Shown one piece after another: positions 26,501 to 32,815 of a DNA stretch of 64,000 bases; position 1 is the stretch's first letter, and each line of letters begins with the position of its first letter. The position numbers and the translations under genes are program-made. The stretch spans positions 868,001-932,000 of the forward strand of contig OZ024809.1 of the NCBI GenBank assembly GCA_964017045.1, written 5' to 3'. Under the pieces are notes generated by a model that did not search any database, was not told where the DNA came from, and saw only the letters and a list, made by a program, of their open reading frames with translations. Source of the stretch: Omphiscola glabra (taxonomy: Eukaryota; Mollusca; Gastropoda; Lymnaeidae).

Positions 26501-27063
26501 TTTCAGGCTGAAGGAAAAATACTTTGGTGGAGGGTGTCTCAAAGACTCTGGGAAAAGCTACGTTTTTGAAGGCCTGCCTTTTTTCGATACTTTTGGGGGT
26601 GAACCAGATGCCATTATGCCCTTGACGATAACAATCAAAAGATTCTCTGTGGCATTTATCCTGCTGGTCATAGGCATTGCACTTGCTGGGATAGCACTCC
26701 TGGTGGAGATCTACTACGCTAAGAGGAGAGGAACAGCCGTAAGTCTAACGTATTTCATCATGGTCAAACTGGTTTGTTTTTGTAACAGGATAAACAAGAC
26801 ACTAAAATGGAGAGGATTTGGAAATTAACTTTTGCGGGTTATGAAAAAAAGTTGATCTGATTACTACCTTTAAAATCACTGGGATAAAATGTTGAAAAGT
26901 TGCCATGTATTGTAATTATGGTACGTACATAAATTGGTACAAATCTATCAAAGATGTTTTTGTAACTGCTTTTTCTCAGGTACCTCAAAGGCTGCAAAGA
27001 GACGGGCGTGATGACGACGCCAGAGCCATTGGAACAGATTTTCATGATGATGAAAGAGCCTAA
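2423..27063 (+). CDS. Ionotropic glutamate receptor lacking the amino-terminal domain (10 coding exons, 517 aa)
   Basis: Spliced CDS: 2423-2515, 15115-15204, 16808-16996, 17424-17562, 20407-20604, 22871-22985, 23983-24190, 24933-25138, 26507-26738, 26980-27063 (1554 nt with stop). All phases agree. Layout by residue: signal peptide 1-24; Thr-rich linker to about 53; S1 54-170 with the ligand motif TITSKR (Thr134, Arg139); M1 about 181-200; pore loop 224-237; M3 249-274; S2 from 276, with Glu357 at the glutamate-contact position; Cys370 and Cys423, which match the conserved S2 disulfide; M4 about 459-483; acidic cytoplasmic tail. Family knowledge: a plasma-membrane tetrameric ligand-gated cation channel. 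The roughly 400-residue ATD of AMPA/kainate/NMDA subunits is absent, as in vertebrate kainate-binding proteins. Odd points: Trp235 at the Q/R-site position and a degenerate M3 gating motif. Glutamate binding is likely; channel activity is uncertain. Subfamily not assigned. Confidence 0.93.
2752..3003. repeat. 32-bp tandem repeat, 8 copies (iGluR intron 1)
   Basis: Units share TGTCATTTATCATGACATAT; each contains a small dyad (TGTCAT...ATGACA). Confidence 0.9.
3066..3505. repeat. 19-bp minisatellite, about 22 copies (intron 1)
   Basis: Unit CTCTGCTCTGGAATCTGAA with a CTCTGCCCTGG variant. Minus-strand frames are open because the unit lacks stops. Confidence 0.93.
3553..5129. repeat. 16-bp minisatellite, about 98 copies (intron 1)
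   Basis: Unit TAGGCCCGGCCACCCA with common variants CCTGGCC, AATAGTACTGGCC and AAGCCACTCA. On the minus strand it reads AGPMGGRAYGWPGLWV in every frame (16 bp is not a multiple of 3, so three units give one 16-residue period). This produces open frames over 500 codons that I do not consider genes. Confidence 0.95.
5216..5492. repeat. 14-bp minisatellite, about 20 copies (intron 1)
   Basis: Unit GTAAGAGGACAGTT with GAAGACAGCA variants. The unit contains GTAAGA, a donor-like string. Confidence 0.9.
5595..5870. repeat. 34-bp tandem repeat, 8 copies (intron 1)
   Basis: Units share GAGTTTTAGACTTGGAG and GTGGGAGCAACAG. Confidence 0.92.
5871..6454. other. Non-coding intron 1 DNA
   Basis: No exon or recognisable element. 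A weak repeat of about 43 bp (ATAGTGACCAGGCGA...CAAACATCAA) occurs at about 6196-6308. Confidence 0.5.
6455..7204. repeat. 22-23-bp minisatellite, about 32 copies (intron 1)
   Basis: Unit core CTTTACTGTGTGAGAATTGT with indel variants. Both 22- and 23-bp forms are interleaved in recurring blocks. Confidence 0.93.
7205..7771. other. Non-coding intron 1 DNA with a degenerate GGCGCC-type MITE-like stretch
   Basis: About 7330-7490 carries TTTTGGCGCCCC and GACGCCCAGGGC, resembling the internal part of the GGCGTAGCTAG MITE family found elsewhere in the window. Recognisable termini are missing. A poly-C run follows. No gene is seen. Confidence 0.3.
7772..7962. repeat. Degenerate tandem repeat (about 16-33 bp)
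   Basis: Repeats of CCAGAGCACTTGGCTGTCAG and CCAGAGCACGTTG-type units. Confidence 0.75.
7970..8265. repeat. 41-bp tandem repeat, 7 copies (intron 1)
   Basis: Units share CCCCATGCCTCCACACTATC and GTGTACCCTATGTTTGTC. Confidence 0.93.
8456..8490. mobile_element. Solo terminus of a SPIN-like hAT MITE
   Basis: CAGTGGCTCTTAACCTTCCT plus AATGCCGTGACCC matches the inverted right end of the element at 10824-11019 (its last bases read inwards). No second terminus was found. Confidence 0.5.
8497..8592. repeat. 30-bp tandem repeat, 3 copies
   Basis: Units share GGAAGATGTACCGACA and AAATGGCAG. Confidence 0.85.
8745..9095. repeat. 21-bp minisatellite, about 16 copies (intron 1)
   Basis: Unit core TTTAGTTCATCTGCAGTGTT, with a C completing the 21 bp. 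Being a multiple of 3 without stops, it stays open on both strands (minus-strand period KNTADEL). Confidence 0.95.
9096..9767. other. Non-coding intron 1 DNA with short tandem stretches
   Basis: Four copies of AGACTGTGCCAAT at about 9262-9315, AATGAATGGTACTCA repeats at about 9437-9480, and a degenerate 30-bp repeat with GGTGTGCACTG at about 9605-9700. No gene is seen. Confidence 0.6.
9768..10645. repeat. 29-bp minisatellite, about 30 copies (intron 1)
   Basis: Units share CCCATTGGCGGTGG, ATATGAAG and TGTGTCT, with GGCCATG, GACATG and TACACATG variants. Open minus-strand frames here are repeat artefacts. Confidence 0.95.
10646..10760. repeat. 37-bp tandem repeat, 3 copies
   Basis: Units share GTCTGTATGCCATTTGTTAA. 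Confidence 0.88.
10824..11019. mobile_element. SPIN-like hAT MITE, about 196 bp
   Basis: Terminal inverted repeats CGGCGGTTTTCAACCT and AGGTTGAGAACCACTG. The interior contains TGGATCGCGACCCCTTTGGG, CCTAAGACGATCGGTAAACA, AGTTATGAGGTAGCAAC and AAAATAATTTTGTGGTTGGG. These stretches match what I remember of the non-autonomous SPIN/URR1 hAT elements. Flanks TTCTGGTC and TTCTAACC could be a decayed 8-bp target duplication. Family assignment is from memory and needs a repeat-database alignment. Confidence 0.75.
11020..11579. other. Non-coding intron 1 DNA
   Basis: Apart from a few CTTCTAACCCAAC units at the left edge, nothing recognisable. The 62-codon frame at 11322 has no family features. Confidence 0.5.
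11580..11972. repeat. 16-17-bp minisatellite, about 23 copies (intron 1)
   Basis: Unit AACCAGGCTGTACTTG, alternating with ACATC variants. Confidence 0.92.
12130..12302. repeat. About 50-bp degenerate tandem repeat, 3-4 copies
   Basis: Units share AGAGAGGATTGTCACAGCAT and CTGTCACAAG.AAATAATTGTC. Confidence 0.8.
12528..13155. repeat. 20- to 24-bp minisatellite (intron 1)
   Basis: The left part has 20-bp units (GAGGTGCATAGAACTCTCAA). From about 12690 units gain an ATCAA insertion to become 24 bp, so the array records growth of its own period. Confidence 0.93.
13156..13960. other. Non-coding intron 1 DNA with a weak long-period repeat
   Basis: Degenerate copies of TAGATGGACATGTGGACAT (about 13486 and 13567) and of ATCGATAGAG (about 13651 and 13734) suggest an old repeat of roughly 80 bp. 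A poly-C/poly-T tract is at 13611-13630. No gene. Confidence 0.5.
13961..14185. repeat. 37-bp tandem repeat, 6 copies (intron 1)
   Basis: Units share GCCATGGACGCTGCAAATGC and CATCAAGTATCATTGAA. Confidence 0.95.
14270..14872. repeat. 23-bp minisatellite, about 26 copies (intron 1)
   Basis: Units share GTATGTGTAACTATGTCCCC. Each contains GTATGT, a donor-like hexamer. Confidence 0.95.
15115..15204 (+). CDS. iGluR exon 2: Thr-rich linker and start of S1
   Basis: Thirty codons, phase 0 at both ends, acceptor TTTCAACCAG and donor GTAAGT. It encodes a Thr/Gln-rich linker followed by KLKVLTLL, the first beta strand of the S1 ligand-binding lobe. In full-length iGluRs about 400 residues of ATD precede this strand; here the signal-peptide exon joins it directly in frame. 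Confidence 0.88.
15310..15668. repeat. 32-bp minisatellite, 11 copies (intron 2)
   Basis: Units share GAAAGGTTGTCCATACATGG and GAGAGTG(G/A)TAT. The left block carries GGTAT and the right block GATAT, an orderly split of variants. Confidence 0.95.
15669..16289. other. Non-coding intron 2 DNA
   Basis: No exon or mobile element recognised. Contains a G-rich run at 16133-16149. Confidence 0.5.
16290..16607. repeat. 21-bp minisatellite, about 15 copies (intron 2)
   Basis: Units share TTGGTGTAAAGTACCCATG with TGTG/TGCG variants. Confidence 0.93.
16808..16996 (+). CDS. iGluR exon 3: S1 lobe
   Basis: Sixty-three codons, phase 0, acceptor after CATCAAAAG, donor GTCAGT. It begins DPPFVM, contains FRGFAIDVLKEAI (family motif FxGYCIDLLxEL) and ends FNGIVGAVQNK (family GxWNGMVGELxxxK). 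The last 15 exonic bases and the donor are repeated in the intron that follows. Confidence 0.93.
16982..17215. repeat. About 40-bp tandem repeat seeded by the exon 3 donor, 5-6 decaying copies
   Basis: Copy 1 spans the exon 3/intron 3 border (GCCGTCCAGAACAAG|GTCAG). Copy 2 at 17022 differs by one base over 33 bases. Later copies at about 17062, 17099, 17141 and 17189 are progressively diverged. Confidence 0.9.
17424..17562 (+). CDS. iGluR exon 4: S1 lobe with the agonist-binding Arg
   Basis: It encodes SADMAVGAFTITSKRSQAVE and on to FSQP, matching the family pattern ADxAVxPLTITxxRxxVxDFSxP. Thr134 and Arg139 occupy the agonist alpha-carboxyl-binding positions; the Pro before TIT is replaced by Ala132. 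Phase 0 to 1. The donor GTACGT at 17563 lies at the start of a 27-bp tandem array. Confidence 0.93.
17561..17790. repeat. 27-bp minisatellite beginning at the exon 4 donor, about 8 copies
   Basis: The first unit starts with the last exon base and donor (GG|GTACGTATGTCC). Later units have GGGTATGTATGTCCAAGC, each with a donor-like GTATGT; a partial GTATGTCCAA duplication is inserted twice on the right. Confidence 0.92.
17845..18662. repeat. 32-bp minisatellite, about 26 copies (intron 4)
   Basis: Units share AAGGTTGCAGAAGGTGGAAT and GGTGTC(A/G)CCAGT. CGCC variants cluster in the middle and CACC/CTAG variants at both ends, suggesting recent expansion of the centre. Confidence 0.95.
18663..19149. 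other. Non-coding intron 4 DNA
   Basis: No exon seen. The segment CTAGTGCAGTGGTCTGCCAA (about 18956) followed by GGGCGG and GAGAGCCAAATTT-type sequence resembles a decayed hAT-like end, but without a partner terminus. Confidence 0.35.
19150..19978. repeat. 21-bp minisatellite, about 39 copies (intron 4)
   Basis: Unit TACCATCAAACCCTTCATGCC with AGACC, CAGTTC and CCATTC variants. It is open on both strands (plus period PTIKPFM, minus period MVGMKGL). Confidence 0.95.
20034..20380. repeat. 22-bp AT-rich tandem repeat, about 6 clear copies plus degenerate tail (intron 4)
   Basis: Unit core GATAGTTGATTATTGACTAT. The array ends about 25 bp before the exon 5 acceptor. Confidence 0.88.
20407..20604 (+). 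CDS. iGluR exon 5: M1 and pore loop
   Basis: It encodes TLLRPFTPGLWVLIVFMFVL, a classic M1 entry, then GRFSPYE, and the pore-loop stretch LTLQNSFLYAFSTLVWQG (the final Gly is split across the splice). The usual ALMQQG sequence is LVWQG, so Trp235 falls at the Q/R site. Phase 1 at both ends, donor GTTTGT. Confidence 0.94.
20788..21042. repeat. 18-bp minisatellite, about 14 copies (intron 5)
   Basis: Unit GTGTCTATGATACCACTT with CCAATG and CACATG variants. Confidence 0.93.
21157..21232. repeat. 15-bp tandem repeat, 5 copies (intron 5)
   Basis: Unit ACAGATTTACATTGT. Confidence 0.92.
21281..22003. repeat. 23-bp minisatellite, about 31 copies (intron 5)
   Basis: Unit core GGGACATGACTACCAGACTT; the first units are a 25-bp variant with TATACCTGACTTTCA. 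Confidence 0.95.
22005..22454. mobile_element. hAT-like MITE of the GGCGTAGCTAG family (450 bp, intron 5)
   Basis: Termini CAGTGGTGTAGTTAGG and CCTTAGCTACGCCACTG are inverted repeats with a few mismatches. Flanks TTCCAGTG and TTTCAGTG form a 7/8 target duplication inside the 23-bp array. The interior holds a poly-C run and three copies of GGAGCAGTGTGTGTTGTG-type sequence. No transposase. Confidence 0.7.
22455..22870. other. AT-rich intron 5 DNA up to the exon 6 acceptor
   Basis: No feature other than T-rich tracts. Confidence 0.5.
22871..22985 (+). CDS. iGluR exon 6: M3 gate
   Basis: It encodes YTAAPKSISGRVLISVWWVF and then AVMTVSAYIAGLCVLLF. SxSGR and VWW are canonical. The gating motif SYTANLAAF is replaced by AYIAGLCVL (residues 264-272), keeping only Tyr, Ala and Leu. 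The donor is AG|GCAAGT, a good match to the GC-AG donor consensus. Phase 1 to 2; joining to exon 7 restores Arg275. Confidence 0.9.
23015..23824. repeat. 28-bp tandem repeat split by a transposon (intron 6)
   Basis: Units share AACCAATCAATGTGAAGGTT and GTCCTCTT. Two copies lie left (23015-23076) and five right (about 23690-23824) of the element at 23077-23685, so the array predates that insertion. Confidence 0.85.
23077..23685. mobile_element. hAT-like non-autonomous transposon, 609 bp (intron 6)
   Basis: Terminal inverted repeats CAGGGGTCACCAAACT and AATTTGGTGACCCCTG. Subterminal sequence ACAGCCCATGGGCTGCATC is followed by GGCCCGCC. Flanks CTCTAAAC and CCCTAAAC are a 7/8 target duplication, the hAT length. 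The interior is AT-rich without a transposase frame. Confidence 0.8.
23983..24190 (+). CDS. iGluR exon 7: S2 lobe, first half
   Basis: It encodes VNPEIRTLPFTTFDELSRQN and on to EAIKK. TFDEL corresponds to the family I(D/E)(S)(V/A)(D/E)DL segment. NTSAHRYL (304-311) aligns with the GSTKEFF agonist-contact loop, with about two extra residues. Using the AG two bases downstream would create an immediate stop, which fixes the acceptor at 23981-23982. Donor AAG|GTGAAA. Confidence 0.88.
24191..24932. other. iGluR intron 7, no repeat recognised
   Basis: The 110-codon open frame at 24459-24791 lacks any family signature and lies wholly inside the intron; not called. Confidence 0.6.
24933..25138 (+). 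CDS. iGluR exon 8: S2 lobe with the binding Glu
   Basis: It encodes KLVLLMEASAAEYL, in which Glu357 aligns with the glutamate-contacting Glu of LLESTxxEY. This is followed by PCDKM (Cys370 of the S2 disulfide), then the EHSIGF segment and the helix ending EDGTIDK. Donor GTATGT, phase 2. Confidence 0.92.
25300..25860 (+). pseudogene. 5'-truncated, frameshifted LINE reverse-transcriptase tail (intron 8)
   Basis: Conceptual fragments NHSFERVATLKYLG, then in other frames AAKRSYFS- and SIVKPIIKRQTVL-like pieces, follow the C-terminal pattern of a non-LTR RT (FxYLGS...EIKxRIxxGNRAYFS). The end reads EWKAVVEQARALHGLERH then stop, matching the antisense copy at 40443-41159. The 3' end runs into GATGATGATG. 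Nested inside a receptor intron in sense orientation. Confidence 0.7.
25655..25855. repeat. About 60-bp tandem triplication of the LINE 3' tail
   Basis: Three copies containing TCTGAATGGAAGGCTGTGG, TGGAGCAGGCC and CATGGGCTG(G/T)AGCGCCAC, each ending in GATGATG. Probably arose from tail slippage or tandem duplication after insertion. Confidence 0.88.
26290..26437. repeat. 27-bp tandem repeat, 5-6 copies (intron 8)
   Basis: Units share AAAAGGTCTCCTATTCAGCT and AGCAATTT; the array ends about 70 bp before the exon 9 acceptor. Confidence 0.88.
26507..26738 (+). CDS. iGluR exon 9: end of S2 and M4
   Basis: It encodes LKEKYFGGGC (family LxxKWW...C; Cys423 pairs with Cys370), a short S2-M4 linker, then M4 RFSVAFILLVIGIALAGIAL and LVEIYYAKRR with the usual basic stop-transfer end. 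Donor GTAAGT, phase 0. Confidence 0.93.
26980..27063 (+). CDS. iGluR exon 10: cytoplasmic tail and stop
   Basis: Acceptor TTTTTCTCAG, phase 0. It encodes 27 charged residues (VPQRLQRDGRDDDARA, then a DFHDDERA end) and TAA at 27061-27063. No PDZ-ligand-like C-terminus is seen. Confidence 0.85.
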   Translation, partial: VPQRLQRDGRDDDARAIGTDFHDDERA

Positions 27064-28077
27064 TGGGTCCAAACGAAGCTAATCTGATCCTTGCAATATG
27101 CCATGAGGTGCATAAATGACATGGGGGCTGAGTTTTATAAAAATGATCTTTTTCCTTTTAAGAATATTGACTCAGGCGATTCAAGTTTTCTCATTTTCTA
27201 TTTAAAAGTCATCAGTTACGAGGATCCATTTTGGCTTTAAGAGTTTTTGAAAAGGAGAAATTCTGAACTTTTCTTTTTAATTATGATATTAATTGATCAA
27301 TATAATTTGATTTGAGATTCAAATTAGTTCTGAAATCTAGATTTTGGGTTGAATGACATAATTTTCTTTTTTATATGACTCGTTTAAAGTACTTCCTACT
27401 ATAAAATGGTTTTAATGGGAAATGTGCTGTATTCTCAGCATTGAAATCTGTCATGAACATTTTCAAAGACCTTCATAATAATTGTAAAGTTTTATCAGGT
27501 CTAGAAATTTTATAACAAGGAAATCTTATTTGAACACATTGGTTACAATAATATGTGGCACTAAATGTGACATATGTGGTGCTAAATGTGACAAGTGGCG
27601 CTAAATGTGACAAATTTTGCTTAATCAGCACTTTCCATATTTGTATCAGTCAGAGCACCATTAAGCAAAAAAACTGAATTACAAATTATTTCATTAAAAA
27701 TAAATGTTTCTTCTAGATGTGTCTATTTTTTAAAGCAAAATTATGTGCATATTATGCTGCACACAATGGATGTGTGTATATATAAAGACCATTACTTGTA
27801 TGTATATTGTGTTCACCTCCATCCAACTCTACTGTGCCTCCGACTTAATAATACAATTTTTTTTTACTTTTGTAACAATTTTGATTCTTCTTGACTTATT
27901 TATTGCTAACATCAGAAGCTCAATGAAAAAAATTCATCATTTCACTAACGTAGATCAGAGCCAAACAAAGAAATTTGTTAGCGGCCAATGAGTCAAGTGG
28001 GTAATTACTGATTCCACATGTCTGCATTTTCATACAATTTAAACAAATTCAAAATGTAATATTCTTTGGAGGCAGTT
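27064..28077 (+). other. iGluR 3' flank with candidate poly(A) signals
   Basis: AT-rich non-coding DNA after the stop. AATAAA occurs at 27699-27704 and further on at 29137-29142 and 29423-29428; which one is used cannot be told. A short TGTGACA-type repeat lies at about 27555-27612. No further exon is evident. Confidence 0.3.
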
Positions 28078-28205
28078 CCTAGTTTTAAAACATCAGGTCA
28101 TAGTTTTAAAACACCAGGTCATAGTTTTAAAACACCAGGTCATAGTTTTAAAACACCAGGTCATAGTTTTAAAACACCAGGTCATAGTTTTAAAACACCG
28201 GGTTA
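28078..28205. repeat. 21-bp tandem repeat, 6 copies
   Basis: Units share ATAGTTTTAAAACACCAGGT; the unit contains the palindrome TTTTAAAA. Confidence 0.93.
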
Positions 28206-28573
28206 TTGTTTTATGTTAGATCATTTTAAGGTAACTTAGAAAATTGTTTTCATTAAACTTGGACTTTTTTCTCCTTTATTTGACTTAAATTCTGACAAAG
28301 TACAATGTAGGTTATTGTTACAAGTGTTAGTGGATGATTGCCTAGGAACTTCTGGGCTACAGTGGATGATTGCCTAGACTCTTCTGGGCTATGTCTAATA
28401 GCAGCCACCATTTTTGTTGATCTTTGTATATTATTTTCAACTGAAATATTATTTTATAACTTTTATGTAAGGTTCATTTGTTCAATTAAATTTCTGTGTA
28501 ATACTGTTATGGTAATCTTATATTTAAATGTTTTGTTTAAACCCTTTTACGTGCCTGCACATTTAAACTGTAA
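28206..28573. other. AT-rich DNA, no gene seen
   Basis: A short duplication of GTGGATGATTGCCTAG (28330 and 28362) is the only structure. Confidence 0.5.
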
Positions 28574-28736
28574 AGAGATGGGATAGCAACCCTTGGATTG
28601 CCAGCTGAACCAGGAGATGGGATAGCAACCCTCTGATTGCCAGCTAAACCAGGAGATGGGATAGCAACCCTCTGATTGCCAGCTAAACCAGGAGATGGGA
28701 TAGCAACCCTCTGATTGCCCGCTAAACCAGACCAAC
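28574..28736. repeat. 39-bp tandem repeat, 4 copies
   Basis: Units share GAGATGGGATAGCAACCCTC and TGATTGCCAGCTAAACCAG. Confidence 0.95.
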
Positions 28737-29560
28737 TGTTAATTTTGCAGGCCAATTATTTTAACTGGCCAATGTCCCTATAATTGACATAAACCATAAG
28801 TGTTTGTTTTCTTAAATTGAGCTTCCCTTGTATTCTTTGATTCAATAAGATAAACCTTCAGTTACACCAAATCATTTGAGGTCTCTTGTTTTCCTGTTTG
28901 AGACTCTCGGTGGTGCTGTATAAAGTAGGATGAGAATTGAGTTTGTGTCATGGTAATTCTGATTAATTGTGATTGCCTTATATTCATGTAATGACCAAAT
29001 TTTAAACCATTTGTACACATTCCATATTTCTCAAAATTTGATAATCTAATCAATATTTAATAATTGACTAAATATTTGATCTTTGACTCGTGATCATTGA
29101 CACATTTTTCAAGTTATTGCCTGCCATGTTTTCATGAATAAAGTTTTCAGAAATTTTATTGTCAGAAGAAAAACATTTGTTGAGGTTTGAATTGATGTTC
29201 ATTTTCTAAATATAGATTTGAAGGTTTGATCTTGAGCTGGTTTTTTTTTCTTAATTAAACAAATATTGTTATAAAAAATTCATTTAAAAAATCATAGATA
29301 ATGAATTGTGAGGTGTGAAAGTGAAATTAAAAGTAAAGATAATTTTATAACACGTGTATGAAATATGTGCTTTTATTATTTTTGATCATATAATACATTG
29401 ATTAAATGTTAAATATGTTGAGAATAAAGTTTTTTTCATATTAACGTATTTCTTTCCTTAGTTCTTAATAAGATTTGTAGTTTTGTCAGATACAGTGTGT
29501 ATGTTCATTATGTAAGTTGGTACCAGGGTTGCCACCATCAGGAAATTTAAGGAAATCAGT
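28737..29560. other. AT-rich DNA with possible distal poly(A) signals
   Basis: No coding signal. AATAAA at 29137 and 29423 on the + strand could serve a long 3' UTR of the receptor gene. Confidence 0.35.
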
Positions 29561-29564
29561 TTAA

Positions 29565-30088
29565 AAAATATGATATGTCATATGGTCCTGCATGATGTTA
29601 TGTCATATGGTCCTGTATGATGTTATGTCATATGGTTATGTATGATGTTATGTCATATGGTCCTGTATGATGTTATGTCATGATCCTGTATGATGTTATG
29701 TCATATGATCTTGTATGATTTTATGCCATATGATCCTGTATGATGTTATGTCATATGGTCCTGTATGATGTTATGTCATATGGTCCTGTACGATGTTATG
29801 TCATATGGTCCTGTATGATGGTATGCCATATGATCCTGTATGATGTTATGTCATATGGTCCTGTATGATGTTATGTCATATAGTCCTGTATGATGTTATG
29901 TCATATGATCCTGTATGATGTTATGTCATATGGTTCTGTATGATGTTATGTCACAAGGTCCTGTATGATATGTCCTTTGGTCCTGTGTGATGTTATATCA
30001 TATGGTCCTGCATGATGTTATATCATATGGTCCTGCATGATGTTATATCATATAGTCCTGATTGATGTTATATCATATAGTCCTGCAT
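29565..30088. repeat. 25-bp minisatellite, about 21 copies
   Basis: Units share ATGTCATATGGTCCTGTATG and ATGTT. Confidence 0.94.
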
Positions 30089-30470
30089 CATTCTACTTTG
30101 ACATTCTACCCAATCATTCTACTTTGTAAACATAGACATACAAGATTTGGTGACCTACTTTTCTATTCGGTGACCTACTTTTCTAACGACCAAACATAAA
30201 TCCTTACTTAAACACACAAAAAAAAAAAAATGTTCACAGGAAAATCTTAAATCTTCCAGTTTGAAATTATGCAACCTTTGACCCCAACTACGACCCCAAC
30301 TATAAAACCAAATATAACATAACTATAACACCAACTAGAATACTGTAAATGCCCCCCCCCCCAGCCCCACCCCGGGAGAAAATGTGTCCAACAATAAAAC
30401 GATTATATACATATATTAATTGGCATTTTAATAACATATTTAAACAGAAGAGTAACTGGAGCCTTTAATC

Positions 30471-30640
30471 CGGTGGTTCTCAACCTGTGGGTCTCGATCC
30501 CTTTGTGGATCCACAGGGGTCGCCTGAGATCATCGGAAAACACATATACTCTACAGTTATGAAGTAGCAACGAAAATAATTTTGTGGTTGGGGGTCGCCA
30601 CAACGCAAGGTCGCGGTATTAGATGTGTTGAGAACCGCTG
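30471..30640. mobile_element. SPIN-like hAT MITE, 170 bp
   Basis: Termini CGGTGGTTCTCAACCT and GTGTTGAGAACCGCTG. The interior has CACAGGGGTCGCCTGAGATC, ATCGGAAAACACATATACTC, AGTTATGAAGTAGCAACG and AAAATAATTTTGTGGTTGGG. Flanks CTTTAATC and CTTTAGCC match at 6 of 8. It is a second, independently decayed copy of the family at 10824-11019. Confidence 0.8.
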
Positions 30641-31090
30641 CTTTAGCCGATCGATTTATTTGATGAGCAGTAGATTTAAGGCTAATCTTGTTAGAGGCTT
30701 ACAGTATTCGATTATCAATATCGAACTGTTCCGAAAATTGGCCGCTCTTAATTATGAGCGGAAAACTTAACTTACCGCACATATCGGTGGTTTTATGTAT
30801 CTATAAGGTTGCAACTACACAAGTTAAAAGAATTTAATTGCACGTTATTTAACTGCCTGTACATCAATATTATTTTTCTATAATTTTAATACAGTTTTGG
30901 CTATGTATCAATCATGCGCAGTCTATCTTCAAATTATATTTCATCATAAAAGCATGAATTGAAAATTAGTATTTGTGTTAACTATTTATTATTATTTGAC
31001 ATAATGCTTGAATATAATTTTTAATGTACTCGATTATTATTGCATTATTGTGTACGTGCGTGTGTGCATGTGTGTGTGTGTTAAATTCAG
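30641..31090. other. AT-rich DNA, no gene seen
   Basis: Contains a short (TG)n stretch at about 31048-31080 adjoining the repeat copy that follows. Confidence 0.5.
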
Positions 31091-31847
31091 AATTTAACGG
31101 GCGCCTACAAATGATGCACGTTTCATCAATTATTATTCAATCAAAAGCGTTTGTGTTTTCTTTAAATGCGCTCCTTTCGTACCAAAGTTTCCTAAACAAC
31201 AGAGTTTTATAATAAAAAAATTAGCCTGTATATCTATTAAATTCCCAACAATCTTTTGTCTTTTTATTATCAAAATAATAAACAAACTGCCCCACCCATT
31301 TGCACTCTATTTTTAACAAAAAAATATTTTCATAAGTGAGAATCCAGTAGACACCCTTTTTAGTAAATGGCATTTCGATTACCACGCCAATTTCATTGGG
31401 GAAGAGGGGGGGGGGGTGTGGTTACTAATAAAAGAACAAGTTCTTCTTCCTTAAATTGCCAATTTAAACATAAATTCTGTGCATTTGGTAAAATAAAAAT
31501 ATGTTAGAAGAGGCAATTTGCAATTTATCTTATGCAAGTTATAAGAGTTTGGACTTCCAAATTAATATTTCAATAACTGAATATTGAGAAATGTATACTT
31601 TATTTTTATACGATTTCCCTCAGATAAAATCACATATTAATAAATAAATGATGTCCTTTTATATACATCTCATGTCTTCTTAACATAATTCATATATGAT
31701 TTATAAAAATGACCAGTTTTTATAACCCATACAAATGCATAAACATTGCTATTAGTTATTTCTTTCTTCTTGACCGGTAAAACTTGGAAATATTTAGAAA
31801 AGGTCATAACTAAACATGTTTTTTTTCTTTTTCATTTGCGTTCAGCA
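31091..31847 (-). repeat. Dispersed repeat, inverted copy of 36941-37711
   Basis: Read on the minus strand, it matches 36941-37711 over its length with indels. Shared anchors: AATAATTGATGAAACGTGCA, AGGAAACTTTG, GATTCTCA(C/T), AAGAAGACATGAG, ACTGGTCATTTTTATAAA and GAACGCAAATG. No terminal repeats or coding region identified. Confidence 0.8.
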
Positions 31848-32059
31848 AGTACCATGACGAGATCAGCGCTTTTTGGTGATGGAAAACATTTGTTTCCTCT
31901 AAGGTTATGTGACACTTAAATTTTGTCCTAGCATCTTTTCCGTTGCTCTTTAATTCAGTGTAGAATGTTTCAATTCTAAATTCAGGTAGCCTATAAATTC
32001 AGGTAGCCATTGTGCCAGTATGCATTATTGTTTTTGGAATTTATCAAAAATTTTCCAGG

Positions 32060-32435
32060 GACTATAAAAATGTAAGGGTTGAGAATAAGCTAGGGCAAAA
32101 AGCATACACTCAAGAGCGACACAACTGGAATGAATTTATTTTATTTTATTTATTTTTTTTTCTTTGGGGGTTGGGGTGTTGTTATTAATTTTACCGATTT
32201 TGTAATGTTAAAATCCCTGTTAAAATCCCTGTTAAAATCCCTACAAAATTGTCTGAAAGAAAACCCGAATATTGACCTATTGTCTTTGGCACTAATTTCT
32301 GCACCCACCTCCCTCCCTCCCTCCCTCCCGCTGATCAATTTTACAGTGTAGGGTTGAATATAAGCTTGTGCCAAATGTTCCCCCCCTGGGGCACGCCACT
32401 ACCAGATCGAATTCAGTTTATGTCTGGAACCATAC
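32060..32435 (+). repeat. Dispersed unclassified repeat, paralogue of 36056-36320
   Basis: Shares TTGTCTGAAAGAAA, GGGTTGAATATAAGCTTGTG, GGGGCACGCCAC and GAATTCAGTTTAT with the copy at 36 kb. A third degenerate copy of the last module is at about 32076-32140. Confidence 0.75.
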
Positions 32436-32650
32436 GTGTGTGTACGATAAGCCCCCCCCCCCCCCAAATCCCCCGATTAAAAAAAGACCAACAGAATTAC
32501 TGAATTCATGTCTACTCCAAAATGCCCCTATTGATTTTGAATTCATCAAAATGTTTCTTGCGAGGGGTTTCCGAGACCCCATTTCCAGATTCAAGTTTCT
32601 ACTTCTTAATGAAAATGATAGCCAATAATGTCGATGATAGATACACTGCC

Positions 32651-32814
32651 TAGTGGCGTAGCTAGTCTTAGTTCCGCCATGGGCGGCCCATGATTTTTGT
32701 TGCTCACCATTTCACGATACGAACTCTGCAGTTGTCTGAAAATCTCGCAATTCCATATAAAGTATAAGTGACATCTGGTAGGCCCATCCCATCCGCCCCC
32801 TTTCTACGCCACTG
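32651..32814. mobile_element. GGCGTAGCTAG-family MITE (164 bp)
   Basis: Left end TAGTGGCGTAGCTAG and right end TTTCTACGCCACTG are imperfect inverted repeats. Its right end was later hit by the next element. Confidence 0.6.
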
Positions 32815-32815
32815 G

